Shown: positions 1 to 8,806, numbered from the stretch's first letter. The stretch: 64,000 nucleotides of DNA from Nocardioides sp. LHD-245 (GCF_030929495.1 NZ_JAVFWN010000006.1:186001-250000), one strand, 5' to 3'. Notes: a model not told the origin generated them from the letters alone. Numbers and translations are program-made.

Positions 1-97
1 GCAAGGCGGCGGCCCGAAGGCGGCCTTCAAGCGGAGCGGGCCGTCGAGGGCCGCCAACGCCGCGGACGCTCCGCAGAAGTGCCGTGAACGCCGCGGA

Positions 98-373
98 TCA
101 GCGGCGGAGGCCTAGACGCTCGACAATGGAGCGGTAGCGCTCGATCTCGGTCTTCTTCAGGTAGTTGAGAAGACGACGGCGCTGGCCGACGAGGAGCAGC
201 AGGCCACGACGGCTGTGGTGGTCGTGCTTGTGCTGCTTGAGGTGCTCGGTCAGGTGGCTGATCCGGTGGCTCAGGAGCGCGATCTGGACCTCGGGCGAAC
301 CGGTGTCACCCTCGGCGGTGGCGTACTCCGCGATGATCTTCTTCTTGGTCTCAGCGTCGGTACCGACTGCCAT
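98..373 (-). CDS. rpsO: 30S ribosomal protein S15
   Basis: Primary 16S rRNA-binding protein of the small-subunit platform. The 91-residue product is close to the usual 89 and has the family signatures GDTGSPEVQ (residues 22-30) and HSRRGL (53-58) plus the basic C-terminal helix ending RLGLRR. The ATG is preceded by an AGGAG ribosome site six bases upstream on the minus strand. In most bacteria rpsO sits between ribF and pnp; pnp would lie just off the left edge on this strand, but ribF is 6 kb away here, separated by unrelated genes. Identification is certain. Confidence 0.98.
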   Translation of the reverse strand: MAVGTDAETKKKIIAEYATAEGDTGSPEVQIALLSHRISHLTEHLKQHKHDHHSRRGLLLLVGQRRRLLNYLKKTEIERYRSIVERLGLRR

Positions 374-584
374 GGAAACTCCTCTTCCTCGCCCTGGGGC
401 TCAGTGCTCGTTGCGCGGCGCCCCAGCCTGAAATCCTGGGGCTCTCTTTGTCCGCGGCCGTTCTGACGGCAACCGCACAAGGTTAACAGCGGAGGTGACC
501 CGACCCCGAATCGCTGCGGCCTGACACATCGGGCCGCCCCGGCCCGTCGAGCAGGATGACGAGCAGACCACAGAGAGGACGTCC
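374..584. promoter_or_regulatory. Divergent intergenic region between rpsO and the sigma factor gene
   Basis: This 211-bp gap must hold both divergent promoters. Visible structure: a GC-rich inverted repeat at 530-546 (CGGGCCG / CGGCCCG, 3-base loop) in the sigma-factor leader, a GAGAGGA ribosome site before the sigma ATG, and GGGGC/GCCCC arms at about 396-425 in the rpsO leader, the position where S15 leaders often fold for autoregulation. I see no clear consensus -35/-10 pair. Functional assignment is inference. Confidence 0.35.
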
Positions 585-1118
585 ATGCGCCCCGGTGAGC
601 AGGCCGAGTTCGAGGACTTCGTGCGGACCCGATCCAGCGAGCTGCTGCGCGCGGCCTGGCTGCTGACCGGCGACCGGACGGCGGCCGAGGACCTGCTCCA
701 GGAGGCGCTGGTACGGGTCTTCACCCGCTGGCGACAGGTACGCCGGGCCGACAACCCGATCGCCTACGCCCGCACCGTCCTCGTCCGGCGCTATATCGAC
801 GGAGCTCGCCGGCGCAGCTCGGGTGAGCGTCCGGGCCTGCTCGACGACGACCCGCGCCTGCCGCGGAGCGCCGAGCCCGACGTCGCGCTGCGCCAGACCC
901 TCGTCGCCGCCGTGCGCGAGCTCGCCCCGGTCGACCGGGCCGTGGTCGTGCAGCGCTACCTGCTCGACCAGGACGTCGCCGGCGTGGCCGCCGACCTCGG
1001 ACTGTCCGGCCAGGCGGTCCGCAGCCGTAGCACCCGGGCGCTGGCCCGGCTGCGCCACCTGATGGGCCCCGAGCTCGCGGGGGCGCTCAGCACCCACCCC
1101 GACAAGGAGATGCCATGA
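585..1118 (+). CDS. SigE-family ECF RNA polymerase sigma factor
   Basis: Group 4 (extracytoplasmic-function) sigma factor of 177 residues. Region 2 lies at about residues 10-75, with the typical LLTGDRTAAEDLLQEALVR helix around 26-44, and region 4, a helix-turn-helix, at about 115-158. There is no region 3, as expected for the class. It overlaps the next gene by four bases (ATGA), so the two are translationally coupled and that neighbour is the natural candidate for its partner or antagonist. The target regulon cannot be read from the window. The family call is firm; the inducing signal is unknown. Confidence 0.93.
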   Translation: MRPGEQAEFEDFVRTRSSELLRAAWLLTGDRTAAEDLLQEALVRVFTRWRQVRRADNPIAYARTVLVRRYIDGARRRSSGERPGLLDDDPRLPRSAEPDVALRQTLVAAVRELAPVDRAVVVQRYLLDQDVAGVAADLGLSGQAVRSRSTRALARLRHLMGPELAGALSTHPDKEMP

Positions 1119-1822
1119 CCACCACGACCGAGGACCTGTTCGCCACGCTGATGCGCGACGCGATGGCCGACGTGCAGGCCGACGACGCGCTCCTCGGAGC
1201 CGTCCTGCGGACCGGGCGACGACGGACCCACCGTCGCCGGGCGACGTACGCCGGCGGCGGGCTCGCCCTCGCCGCCGCCCTGGGCTCGACGCTGACGGCC
1301 GGCGGTCCGGCCCCGGTCGCCGACGATCTCAGCGTTGCCGCGCCGACCGCCGCCCCGGCCACCGCCCCGGCCACGCCCCGGCCGCCCACGGCCGACGAGC
1401 TCGAGAAACGGCTGGCCGCCGCCCTCCCGGGCCTCAGCACCGCCATCCCGATCACCCAGACGTCGGGCCGGGTCGAGGCCGAGCGCACCTACGCCGACGG
1501 CGTCGTCACCGCCCTGGCCTACGACTCCGCCGCGGTCGACGGCGCGCCCGTCGACGCCACCGACAAGTGCGCGCCGGTGCTGGCAGGCGGCAACGACGGT
1601 CCGACCCGGTGCGCCGTCACCGACGACGGCTGGGCGATCTCGATGGCCGGGCGCCCCGATGTCGCCGGAGGCGACCCGAGCGCCCGGTTCGCCCGGGTGA
1701 CCTACTTCCGGCGGGACGGGCTGGTCATCGACCTGACCGCCACCGGTAGCGGGGCGCCGCCGCTGTCCCGCGACCAGCTGGTCCGGCTGGCCACGACCGC
1801 CGACTGGTTCCCCGTCTCGTAG
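1115..1822 (+). CDS. Membrane-anchored protein cotranscribed with the sigma factor (possible anti-sigma or sensor)
   Basis: A 235-residue protein with a cytoplasmic N-terminus of about 43 residues rich in acidic and basic residues, a basic stretch RRRTHRRR (35-42), one transmembrane helix (about 44-64), a proline/alanine-rich linker (about 70-95) and an exported C-terminal domain with two cysteines near residues 152 and 167 that could pair. The ATGA overlap with the ECF sigma gene suggests a signal-linked partner. The N-terminus is shorter than a classical zinc anti-sigma domain and lacks its HxxxCxxC motif, so an anti-sigma role is inferred from position only. Confidence 0.7.
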   Translation: MTTTTEDLFATLMRDAMADVQADDALLGAVLRTGRRRTHRRRATYAGGGLALAAALGSTLTAGGPAPVADDLSVAAPTAAPATAPATPRPPTADELEKRLAAALPGLSTAIPITQTSGRVEAERTYADGVVTALAYDSAAVDGAPVDATDKCAPVLAGGNDGPTRCAVTDDGWAISMAGRPDVAGGDPSARFARVTYFRRDGLVIDLTATGSGAPPLSRDQLVRLATTADWFPVS

Positions 1823-1847
1823 GTCGACGCTGTGCGACGATGCCGAG

Positions 1848-3980
1848 ATGGAGCAACGACAGGTCCGACAGCAGGTGGGCGTGTGCAACCTGTGCGAGGC
1901 CACCTGCGGCCTGCTGCTGACCGTCGAGCGCACCGACGGCGGTGAGCGCGTGACGGGCGTCCGCGGCAACCCCGACGACCCACTCTCCCGCGGCCACATC
2001 TGCCCCAAGGGCGTCGCTGTCGGCGACATCCACGCCGACCCGGACCGACTGCGCCGACCGGTCCGGCGCGTCGGCGACGCGTTCGAGGAGATCGGCTGGG
2101 ACGAGGCGCTCGACCTGGTGGCCGACCGGCTCGCGGCGACGGTGAACGAGCACGGGGAGGACGCCCTGGCGATCTACCTCGGCAACCCCAACGTGCACAG
2201 CCTGGGGGCGATGACCCACGGCGTGGCCCTGGCGCAGTCGTTCCGCACCCGCAACAAGTTCAGCGCGACCTCGGTCGACCAGCTGCCCCATCAGGTGATC
2301 GGCTATCTCCTCTACGGCCACCAGCTGCTGCTGCCGGTGCCCGACATCGACCGGACGTCCTACTTCCTGGTGTTCGGCGCCAACCCGATGGCGTCGAACG
2401 GATCGCTGATGACGGTGCCCGACTTCCCGGCCCGGCTGCGCGAGCTGCACGCCCGCGGCGGTCGGATGGTCGTCTTCGACCCGCGGCGCACCGAGACCGC
2501 GAAGGTGGCCGACGAGCACCACTTCGTGCGTCCCGGCACCGACGCCTGGGTGCTGCTCGCGCTGCTGCACGTGCTGTTCGCCGAGAGGCTGACCCGCCCG
2601 CCGTCGTACGTCGACGGGCTGGGCGCGGTCGAGGAGCTGGTCGCCCGCTTCACCCCCGAGCTCGCCGAGCGGGCGAGCGGGGTCCCGGCCGGCGAGGTGC
2701 GCCGGATCGCGCGAGAGCTCGCGGCGGCCGACGGCGCGGCGGCGTACGGCCGGATCGGCGTGTCGACCCAGGAGTTCGGGACGGTCTGCCAGTGGGCGGT
2801 CCAGCTGCTCAACCTGGTGACCGGGAACCTCGACCGCGAGGGCGGGGTGCTGCTGACGAACCCCGCGATCGACGCGATCGGGCGTGGGCTGATCGGGCGC
2901 GGCCACCACGACCGGTACCGCTCCCGCGTGCGGCAGGCGCCCGAGTTCGGAGGCGAGCTGCCGGTGTCGGTGCTGCGCGAGGAGATCGAGACCCCCGGCG
3001 ACGGGCAGGTCCGGGCGCTGCTCACCGTGGCCGGCAACCCGGTGCTGTCGACGCCGGACGGCGCCGCGCTCGACCGGGCGATCCAGGGCCTGGACTTCTA
3101 TGCCGCGGTCGACCTCTACATCAACGAGACGACCCGGCACGCCGACGTGATCCTGCCGCCGACGACGATCCTCGAGCGTGACCACTACGACCTGGTGTTC
3201 CACCTGCTGGCGGTGCGCAACACGGCACGGTTCACGCCGGCGGTACTCGCGAAGGGGCGCGACCAGCGCCACGACTGGGAGATCTTCCGCGACCTCTACC
3301 TGCGGGTGACCCGGCGCCGCCGCCGGAAGCCTCCGTTGAAGCGCCGGATCGCGGCCGAGGCGCGGATGCGGATGAGCCCCACCTTCCTGATCGGGATGCT
3401 GCTGCGCTCGGGCCGGTCGCAGACGACCCTCACCGCGCTGCGCCGCCGTCCCGAGGGGGTCGATCTCGGGCCGCTGCGGCCCGGCCAGCTCCCCGGCCGG
3501 CTACGGACCCGGGAGCGCCGGGTCGACGCTCTCCCCGCCCTCGTCGCCGAGGACGTCGCCCGGCTGGGCGAACGGGCGCTGCCGCGGGACGGCGAGCTGC
3601 TGCTCATCGGCCGGCGCCACCAGCGCGACTGCAACTCGTGGATGCACAACACCGACCGCCTCACCCGCGGCCGGGCGCGCCATCAGCTCCTCATGCACCC
3701 CGCCGACCTCGACGCCCGCGGCCTGGCCGACGGTGCCGTCGTCACCGTCCGCTCCCGGATCGGCGAGGTGACGGTGGAGGTGGCCGCGACCGAGGACGTG
3801 ATGCCCGGCGTGGTCTCCCTCCCCCACGGCTACGGCCACGGCCGGGCCGGGGCCCGCCTCGGCGTCGCCGCCGGGGTCTCGGGCGTCTCGATCAACGACC
3901 TCACCGACCCCGAGCTGCTCGACGTGTCGGGCAACGCCGCGCTGTCCGGCGTGCCCGTCACGGTGGGTCCGTGGACCTGA
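1848..3980 (+). CDS. Molybdopterin-dependent oxidoreductase (DMSO reductase superfamily)
   Basis: Large 710-residue bis-molybdopterin enzyme. The N-terminus has the [4Fe-4S] signature CNLCEATC (residues 13-20) with the fourth ligand in CPKG near 52; then come the molybdopterin domains (VFGANPMASNG around 180, FDPRRTETA near 205) and a C-terminal molybdopterin-dinucleotide-binding domain with VSLPHGYGHGRAG around 660. Family members act on formate, nitrate and other small substrates; no partner iron-sulfur or cytochrome subunit is adjacent, so the substrate cannot be named. There is no Tat signal, so it is cytoplasmic. It overlaps the following arfB by 10 bases. Confidence 0.92.
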   Translation: MEQRQVRQQVGVCNLCEATCGLLLTVERTDGGERVTGVRGNPDDPLSRGHICPKGVAVGDIHADPDRLRRPVRRVGDAFEEIGWDEALDLVADRLAATVNEHGEDALAIYLGNPNVHSLGAMTHGVALAQSFRTRNKFSATSVDQLPHQVIGYLLYGHQLLLPVPDIDRTSYFLVFGANPMASNGSLMTVPDFPARLRELHARGGRMVVFDPRRTETAKVADEHHFVRPGTDAWVLLALLHVLFAERLTRPPSYVDGLGAVEELVARFTPELAERASGVPAGEVRRIARELAAADGAAAYGRIGVSTQEFGTVCQWAVQLLNLVTGNLDREGGVLLTNPAIDAIGRGLIGRGHHDRYRSRVRQAPEFGGELPVSVLREEIETPGDGQVRALLTVAGNPVLSTPDGAALDRAIQGLDFYAAVDLYINETTRHADVILPPTTILERDHYDLVFHLLAVRNTARFTPAVLAKGRDQRHDWEIFRDLYLRVTRRRRRKPPLKRRIAAEARMRMSPTFLIGMLLRSGRSQTTLTALRRRPEGVDLGPLRPGQLPGRLRTRERRVDALPALVAEDVARLGERALPRDGELLLIGRRHQRDCNSWMHNTDRLTRGRARHQLLMHPADLDARGLADGAVVTVRSRIGEVTVEVAATEDVMPGVVSLPHGYGHGRAGARLGVAAGVSGVSINDLTDPELLDVSGNAALSGVPVTVGPWT

Positions 3981-4393
3981 CCGTGCCGCCCGGCCCCGGG
4001 CTGCCCGGTGGCCTGGTCATCCCCGACGGCGAGCTGGTGGAGCGCTTCTCCCGTTCCCCGGGGCCCGGCGGGCAGTCGGTCAACACGACCGACACCCGCG
4101 TCGAGCTGGTCTGGGACCCGGCCGTGTCCGCCGTCCTCGACGAGCACCAGCGCACCCGGCTGACCCGTCGGCACGACGGACCGCTCGTCGTCGTCGCCCA
4201 CGAGCACCGCTCCCAGCACCGCAACCGCACCGCCGCCCGCGACCGCCTCGCGGCTCGGATCCGCGAGCTGCTCGCTCCCCCGCCACCGCCCCGGCGCCCG
4301 ACGAAGCCGACCCGCGGCGCGAAGGAACGTCGCCTGGAGGCCAAACGGCAGCGCGGACGGACCAAGCAGCTGCGCGGCCGGATCCAGGACTGA
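3971..4393 (+). CDS. arfB: ArfB/YaeJ-type peptidyl-tRNA hydrolase (ribosome rescue)
   Basis: A 140-residue release-factor-like protein that would hydrolyse peptidyl-tRNA on ribosomes stalled without a stop codon. The catalytic GGQ is in SPGPGGQSVN (GGQ at residues 33-35), and the C-terminal tail from about residue 95 is strongly basic (KERRLEAKRQRGR), as needed to enter the empty mRNA channel. I use the GTG at 3971, which overlaps the end of the oxidoreductase gene; an upstream extension in the same frame would run through that gene and lacks family sequence. Family members start just before the GGQ domain, which supports this choice. Confidence 0.88.
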   Translation: MDLTVPPGPGLPGGLVIPDGELVERFSRSPGPGGQSVNTTDTRVELVWDPAVSAVLDEHQRTRLTRRHDGPLVVVAHEHRSQHRNRTAARDRLAARIRELLAPPPPPRRPTKPTRGAKERRLEAKRQRGRTKQLRGRIQD

Positions 4394-4481
4394 CCCACCG
4401 GCTCCGTGACGGCGTGAGCGTGACGACCTGGGCCCGGCTCCTCCACGCCTACGGCCCGGCCGCCGCCGCGCTGCTCGCCCG

Positions 4482-5441
4482 CTACGCCGGCTGAAAGGTC
4501 CGGCCGGCGGGAGGTGGCGTCGCGAGCGTCGCGCAGAGCAGGTCGACGTACCGCTCCCTGTCGGCGCGAACCGCGACCGACACCCGGCCACGCGAGTCGT
4601 CGACCTCGGCGGCGAACCGCGTGGCGCCGTACGTCGTCGGGTCGGCGCGCTCCACCCGCGCCTCGGCGCGCAGGGTGGTGAGCAGGGCGGGGTCGACCAG
4701 GGCGGCCACGGCGAGCGGATCGTGCAGCGGTGCTCCGCCGACCGCGGCCATCTCCTCGTCCCGGCGGTACCACTCGATCCGGGCCTCGACGAAGGCGGCG
4801 GCAGCCGCGGCGGCCGGCGTGCCGAGTGCACGCAGCCGGGTCGCGTCGGCGGCGGTGAGCGGTGCGGAGAAGGTGGCGTCGACCGTCACCAGCAGCAGGT
4901 CGCGGAAGCGCGCGGCGAGGACGTCGGCGGCGGCCTCCGGGTCGCACCACACGTTCCGCTCCGCGTACGGCGTCACGCCGGCCGCGCGGTGCGCGCCGCC
5001 GAGCACGACCAGCCGCCCGACCGACCCGGTGATCGACCGGTCGGCCGCCAGGGCCGCCGCGAGGTTCGTGAGCGGCCCGGTGGCGACGACGGCGACCGGC
5101 TCGGTGGTCGCCCGCAGCGTCTCCACCAGCCACTCCACCGCGTCGGTGCCCGCGGTCGACGCCGGCGCCGGCAGGTCGAGGGTCGGCGGCAGGTCCGCGC
5201 GGCCGCTGGGCAGTTGCTCGATCCGCGGCCGGATCGGGGTGTTGCGACCGGGATGGACGCCGACATCGCCGCGGCCGATCAGGTCGAGCACCCGCAGCGT
5301 GTTGTCGGTCGTGTGGCGCACGTCGTGGTTGCCCCACACGGTGCTCACGCCGAGCAGGTCGAGATCGGGGTGCAGCGCGGCCAGCAGGATCGCCACCGCG
5401 TCGTCGGTGCCGGTGTCGCAGTCGAGGACGACCGGGATCAC
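4482..5441 (-). CDS. Nucleoside hydrolase (inosine-uridine preferring family)
   Basis: Cleaves the N-glycosidic bond of ribonucleosides for salvage. The 319-residue protein begins with the calcium-binding aspartate cluster DCDTGTDDA (residues 7-15), and has VVATGPLTNLA around 115-125 and a late ligand in HDPLAVA near 240, the family layout at the usual length. Its start overlaps the stop of the upstream membrane protein by four bases, so it is the last gene of the minus-strand run beginning at rimP or ribF. Base preference cannot be deduced. Confidence 0.9.
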   Translation of the reverse strand: MIPVVLDCDTGTDDAVAILLAALHPDLDLLGVSTVWGNHDVRHTTDNTLRVLDLIGRGDVGVHPGRNTPIRPRIEQLPSGRADLPPTLDLPAPASTAGTDAVEWLVETLRATTEPVAVVATGPLTNLAAALAADRSITGSVGRLVVLGGAHRAAGVTPYAERNVWCDPEAAADVLAARFRDLLLVTVDATFSAPLTAADATRLRALGTPAAAAAAAFVEARIEWYRRDEEMAAVGGAPLHDPLAVAALVDPALLTTLRAEARVERADPTTYGATRFAAEVDDSRGRVSVAVRADRERYVDLLCATLATPPPAGRTFQPA

Positions 5442-6340
5442 GCGTCGTCCCCGTCACGGAGGCTCCGGTAGGCCGCACGGGCCTCGACCGCCTGCTCCAG
5501 CTCGCGGATCACGACAGTGAAGAACTGCTTGCGGTAGAGCTCGTCGGTGACGGCGTACACGGTGAAGTAGAGGCCGCTGAACGCCGCCAGGAACGTCGAG
5601 ACCCGGAGCAGTTCGAGGCTGAGCCGGTCGCCGAGCCAGTCCCCCACGGGCCCGTCGGGGGCGTGCAGCGCGCCGCCGGTCCACTGGCTCACCACCGACG
5701 GCTCCATCGCGACGACGCCGAACAGGATGAAGAAGGCGAACACCGCCAGGGCCAGCAGCAGCACCTGGACGGCCTGGGCGACGAGCAGCACCAACAGCAG
5801 GTTGACCCGCTCCAGGCCACGCAGGCCGGCGTCGACGGTGTCCAGCTCCTCGGGGAGCCGGGTGAGCAGGAAGCCGACCGCGATGGCGGCGAAGAGCAAC
5901 ACCGCCACCCACAGCACCCCGCCGTCGAGGCTGGCCGCGACCTGCCACACCTCCGCGTTGATGAACAGGAAGGTGATGAACAGCAGGAGCAGCGGCAACG
6001 CCCGGGTCACCAGGGGCAGCACCAGGCCGAAGGAGCGCAGGGTGCGCCGCACCGCCCAGCCGACGATCAGCCAGGCCCGCAGCGTCGCCACCGCATAGGC
6101 GGCGGCCACGATGCCGGCGACGGTCAGGCCGCCGCCGAGGCCCGCCGCGGCCCCGAGCCCCGCCCCGACGCCGCAGCCGCCCACGATGCCGAGCACGACG
6201 GCCGCACCGAGGACGCCGACGAGCCGGCCCCGGCCCAGGCCACGCGCCACGCCGGCCCGGACGTCGTCGACAAAATAGGGCAGCCCGTGCTCGACGAACC
6301 ACCCTTCGGCAGCGGCGACGTCGTCCTGCGCACCGGTCAT
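5438..6340 (-). CDS. Multi-pass membrane protein of unknown function
   Basis: About 300 residues. After a soluble N-terminus of about 30 residues there is a glycine-rich double hydrophobic segment (about residues 32-75), then at least four further helices (LPLLLLFITFLFINAEVW, WVAVLLFAAIAVGFLL, LLLVLLVAQAVQVLLLALAV, and a late FLAAFSGLYFTVYAV). The C-terminus is a short charged helix. I chose the ATG at 6340; sequence upstream in this frame is ribF read out of frame. It lies 13 bp after ribF and overlaps the nucleoside hydrolase by 4 bp. I do not recognise a family. Confidence 0.75.
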   Translation of the reverse strand: MTGAQDDVAAAEGWFVEHGLPYFVDDVRAGVARGLGRGRLVGVLGAAVVLGIVGGCGVGAGLGAAAGLGGGLTVAGIVAAAYAVATLRAWLIVGWAVRRTLRSFGLVLPLVTRALPLLLLFITFLFINAEVWQVAASLDGGVLWVAVLLFAAIAVGFLLTRLPEELDTVDAGLRGLERVNLLLVLLVAQAVQVLLLALAVFAFFILFGVVAMEPSVVSQWTGGALHAPDGPVGDWLGDRLSLELLRVSTFLAAFSGLYFTVYAVTDELYRKQFFTVVIRELEQAVEARAAYRSLRDGDDA

Positions 6341-6353
6341 GTCGGGCGGCCCG

Positions 6354-7313
6354 TCAGTCGGCGAGGATCGTCCGCGCCCGGTCGACGTCGTCGGCCATGG
6401 CGGTGAGGAGGTCCTCGACCGAGTCGAACCGCACCATGCCGCGCAGCCGCTCGACGAAGGCGACCTCGACCTCGCGTCCGTAGAGGTCGAGGTCGGTGCG
6501 GTCGAGCACGTGCGACTCGACACGGCGCTCGCGCTCACCCGCGAAGGTCGGGTTGGTGCCGACGCTGATCGCCGCCGGGTAGGTCGTACCGGCGTCCGGG
6601 CCGTCGAGCAGGGTCAGGCGGCCGGCGTACACGCCGTCGGCGGGAGCGGCCGCGCCGGCGCGGACCGGCACGTTGGCGGTCGGGTAGCCCAGCTCGCGCC
6701 CCCGCTTGTCGCCCTCGATGACGACGCCCGTGACGGTGAAGGCGCGGCCGAGCGCCTCGGCGGCGCCGGTGACGTCGCCGGCCGACAGGCAGGTCCGGAC
6801 GTACGTCGACGACCACACCTGCGGGCCGCCGTCGAGGCTGACCTCCTCCAGCACGAAGTCGTGCTCGGCACCGGCCGCGCGCAGCAGGTTGCAGTCACCG
6901 GCCGCCCGGTTGCCGAAGCGGAAGTTGGCTCCGACGACGACCGCCCTGACGTGCAGGGCGTCGAGCAGGATCCGGTCGATGAACTCCGTCGGCGTCCAGG
7001 CCGCGATGTCGCGGGAGAACGGGATGACGAGCACGTCGTCGATCCCCGCCTCTCCCAGCAGCCGCAGTCGCTGGTCGATCGTGGTGATGGTGGGCGGCGC
7101 GTGCTCCGGGCGCAGCACCGCGATCGGGTGGGGGTCGAAGGTGACGGCGACCACGCCGTCGACCGGCGTGGAGGTGCCGACCTCGGCCGCGACCTCGCGC
7201 GCCCGCCGGATGACGTGCTGGTGGCCCAGGTGCATGCCGTCGAAGTTCCCGATCGTCACGACCGTGCGACCGAGATCGCGGGGCACGTCGGAGAAGTCAC
7301 GCCACACTCGCAC
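6354..7313 (-). CDS. ribF: Bifunctional riboflavin kinase / FAD synthetase
   Basis: Phosphorylates riboflavin to FMN and adenylylates FMN to FAD. The N-terminal FAD synthetase nucleotidyltransferase domain carries GNFDGMHLGH (residues 22-31) and an S-S-T-Y-V-R motif near 160; the C-terminal riboflavin kinase domain begins near residue 180 with GDKRGRELGYPTANV. The 319-residue length is normal. It follows truB by 38 bp, the classical rbfA-truB-ribF order. The usual next gene, rpsO, is displaced by about 6 kb. Confidence 0.97.
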   Translation of the reverse strand: MRVWRDFSDVPRDLGRTVVTIGNFDGMHLGHQHVIRRAREVAAEVGTSTPVDGVVAVTFDPHPIAVLRPEHAPPTITTIDQRLRLLGEAGIDDVLVIPFSRDIAAWTPTEFIDRILLDALHVRAVVVGANFRFGNRAAGDCNLLRAAGAEHDFVLEEVSLDGGPQVWSSTYVRTCLSAGDVTGAAEALGRAFTVTGVVIEGDKRGRELGYPTANVPVRAGAAAPADGVYAGRLTLLDGPDAGTTYPAAISVGTNPTFAGERERRVESHVLDRTDLDLYGREVEVAFVERLRGMVRFDSVEDLLTAMADDVDRARTILAD

Positions 7314-7351
7314 GGCGGCAACTCTCCCACATCGACCGGCGGAGCCGAAGA

Positions 7352-8221
7352 TCAGCCGACGAAGACGGCCGCCGGGCGGGCAGCCCCGCCCTCCGGGCGA
7401 TAGAGCGCGAGGAACTCGCCGTCGGGGGCGAACACGCCCGTCAGCGTGTCGATCGCGAGCGGCAGCGGCCGGCCGTAGCGGACCGCCTGGGCCTGCTCGG
7501 CGTCGAGGTCCACCGCGGGGAAGCAGTCCCGTGCGGCCCGAGCGAGCGGGATGGGGGTGAGGTGGTCGAGATCGGCGTCGGCCTCGGCCAGCGTGAACGG
7601 GCCGACGGCCGTACGACGCAGCGCGGTCAGGTGCCCACCGACCCCGAGCGCCGCGCCGACGTCGCGCGCGATCGCCCGGATGTAGGTGCCGCTGGAGCAG
7701 CGGACGGTGATGTCCACGTCCAGCCGGTCGTCCACGACCCGCTGGTCGTGGACGTGCAGCGCGTGGACCGTCACCGGGCGCGCTCGGAGCTCGACCTGCT
7801 CGCCGTCACGCACGCGCTGGTAGGCGCGCTTGCCGTCGACCTTGATCGCGCTGACGGCCGTCGGCACCTGGAGGATGTCGCCGACCTGCGTCTCGAACGC
7901 CGCCAGGACGGGTCCCGGCGCCAGGTCGCCGGCTGGCGTGTCGGCGACCACCTCGCCCTCCGCGTCGTCGGTGGTGGTCGACCTGCCCAGGCGCACCGTG
8001 GCGTCGTACGCCTTCTCGGTGAGCATCAGGTGGCCGAGCATCCGGGTCGCCCGCTCGACGCCCAGCACGAGCACGCCGGTCGCCATCGGGTCGAGGGTGC
8101 CGGCGTGGCCCACCTTGCGGGTGCCCATCGCCCGTCGTACGCGGGAGACGACGGCGTGCGAGGTCATGCCCCCTGGCTTGTCGACGACGACGAGGCCCGA
8201 CGGCACGCCGGAGGTGACCAC
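7352..8221 (-). CDS. truB: tRNA pseudouridine(55) synthase
   Basis: Makes pseudouridine 55 in the T-arm of tRNAs. The 289-residue protein has the catalytic aspartate D44 in HAGTLDPMATGVL and the family's DKPGGMTSH motif near residue 14. The GTG start shares one base with the TAG stop of rbfA, so translation is coupled. The C-terminal part (about 215-289) is the small PUA-like extension of actinobacterial TruB. Identification is secure. Confidence 0.97.
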   Translation of the reverse strand: MVTSGVPSGLVVVDKPGGMTSHAVVSRVRRAMGTRKVGHAGTLDPMATGVLVLGVERATRMLGHLMLTEKAYDATVRLGRSTTTDDAEGEVVADTPAGDLAPGPVLAAFETQVGDILQVPTAVSAIKVDGKRAYQRVRDGEQVELRARPVTVHALHVHDQRVVDDRLDVDITVRCSSGTYIRAIARDVGAALGVGGHLTALRRTAVGPFTLAEADADLDHLTPIPLARAARDCFPAVDLDAEQAQAVRYGRPLPLAIDTLTGVFAPDGEFLALYRPEGGAARPAAVFVG

Positions 8222-8670
8222 TACTCGTCCTCGGCCTCGTTGTCGGGCTCGACCTCGCGCGGCTTCTTGTAGGGGTCGGCCTCGCCCGCCGGCTGAGCAC
8301 CGGCCCGAGCGGCGGCGACGGCGGCGTCGGCCTCACGGACGCGCGCGAGCAGCTCGTCGAGGTGGCGCGCGTTCTCCGGTACGCCGTCGAACTCGAAGGC
8401 CAGTGTCGGGACATGGCGCATGCCGAGCTGCTTGCCGACCTCGGAGCGCAGGACGCCCTTGGCCGACTCCAGCGCGGTCGCCGTCGCCTGCTGGTCCGCG
8501 TCCTCGCCGAGGACGGTGTAGTAGATGGTGGCGTTCTGCGCGTCACCGGTGAGGCGGACCTCGGTCACGGTGACGAAGCCGAGGCGCGGGTCCTTGATCC
8601 GTCGCTCGAGCATCTCGGCGACGATCACCTGGATCCGGTCGGCGATCTTGCGCACGCGCGGGCTGGCCAT
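8221..8670 (-). CDS. rbfA: Ribosome-binding factor A
   Basis: Late 30S maturation and cold-adaptation factor. The 149-residue protein has the KH-like family pattern: [10 protein letters not shown] near the N-terminus, [14 protein letters not shown] at about 25-38, and [11 protein letters not shown] near 100; the acidic C-terminal tail is actinobacterial. It lies 136 bp downstream of infB, and that gap holds a long inverted repeat, so infB and rbfA may be differently expressed although they belong to one operon. Confidence 0.97.
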   Translation of the reverse strand: MASPRVRKIADRIQVIVAEMLERRIKDPRLGFVTVTEVRLTGDAQNATIYYTVLGEDADQQATATALESAKGVLRSEVGKQLGMRHVPTLAFEFDGVPENARHLDELLARVREADAAVAAARAGAQPAGEADPYKKPREVEPDNEAEDE

Positions 8671-8706
8671 GAGTCGATTCCTATCAGCTGGTGCAACGTG
8701 GTCGTT

Positions 8707-8788
8707 TCATCACGGTAGGTAGCCGAACCCCCGCTTCCCGTGCGGAGCTCGCCAGGAGAAGCGGGGGTCGACCTACCTACCGTGATGA
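8707..8788. repeat. Long near-perfect inverted repeat between infB and rbfA
   Basis: Arms of 31 bp at 8707-8737 (beginning TCATCACGGTAGGTAG) and 8758-8788 are inverted copies with only two or three mismatches, separated by 20 bp. The transcript would form a very stable hairpin between infB and rbfA. It lacks a T-run, so it could be a factor-independent terminator or attenuator of the actinobacterial type, an RNA-processing site, or a small mobile palindrome (REP/MITE-like). Only the structure is directly shown. Confidence 0.9.
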
Positions 8789-8806
8789 ACCGTCACCCGC
8801 GGAGCA

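Noticed and set aside
8671..8806. Small gene or tRNA in the infB-rbfA gap
   Set aside because: The region is filled by the inverted repeat; no codon-like sequence or cloverleaf.
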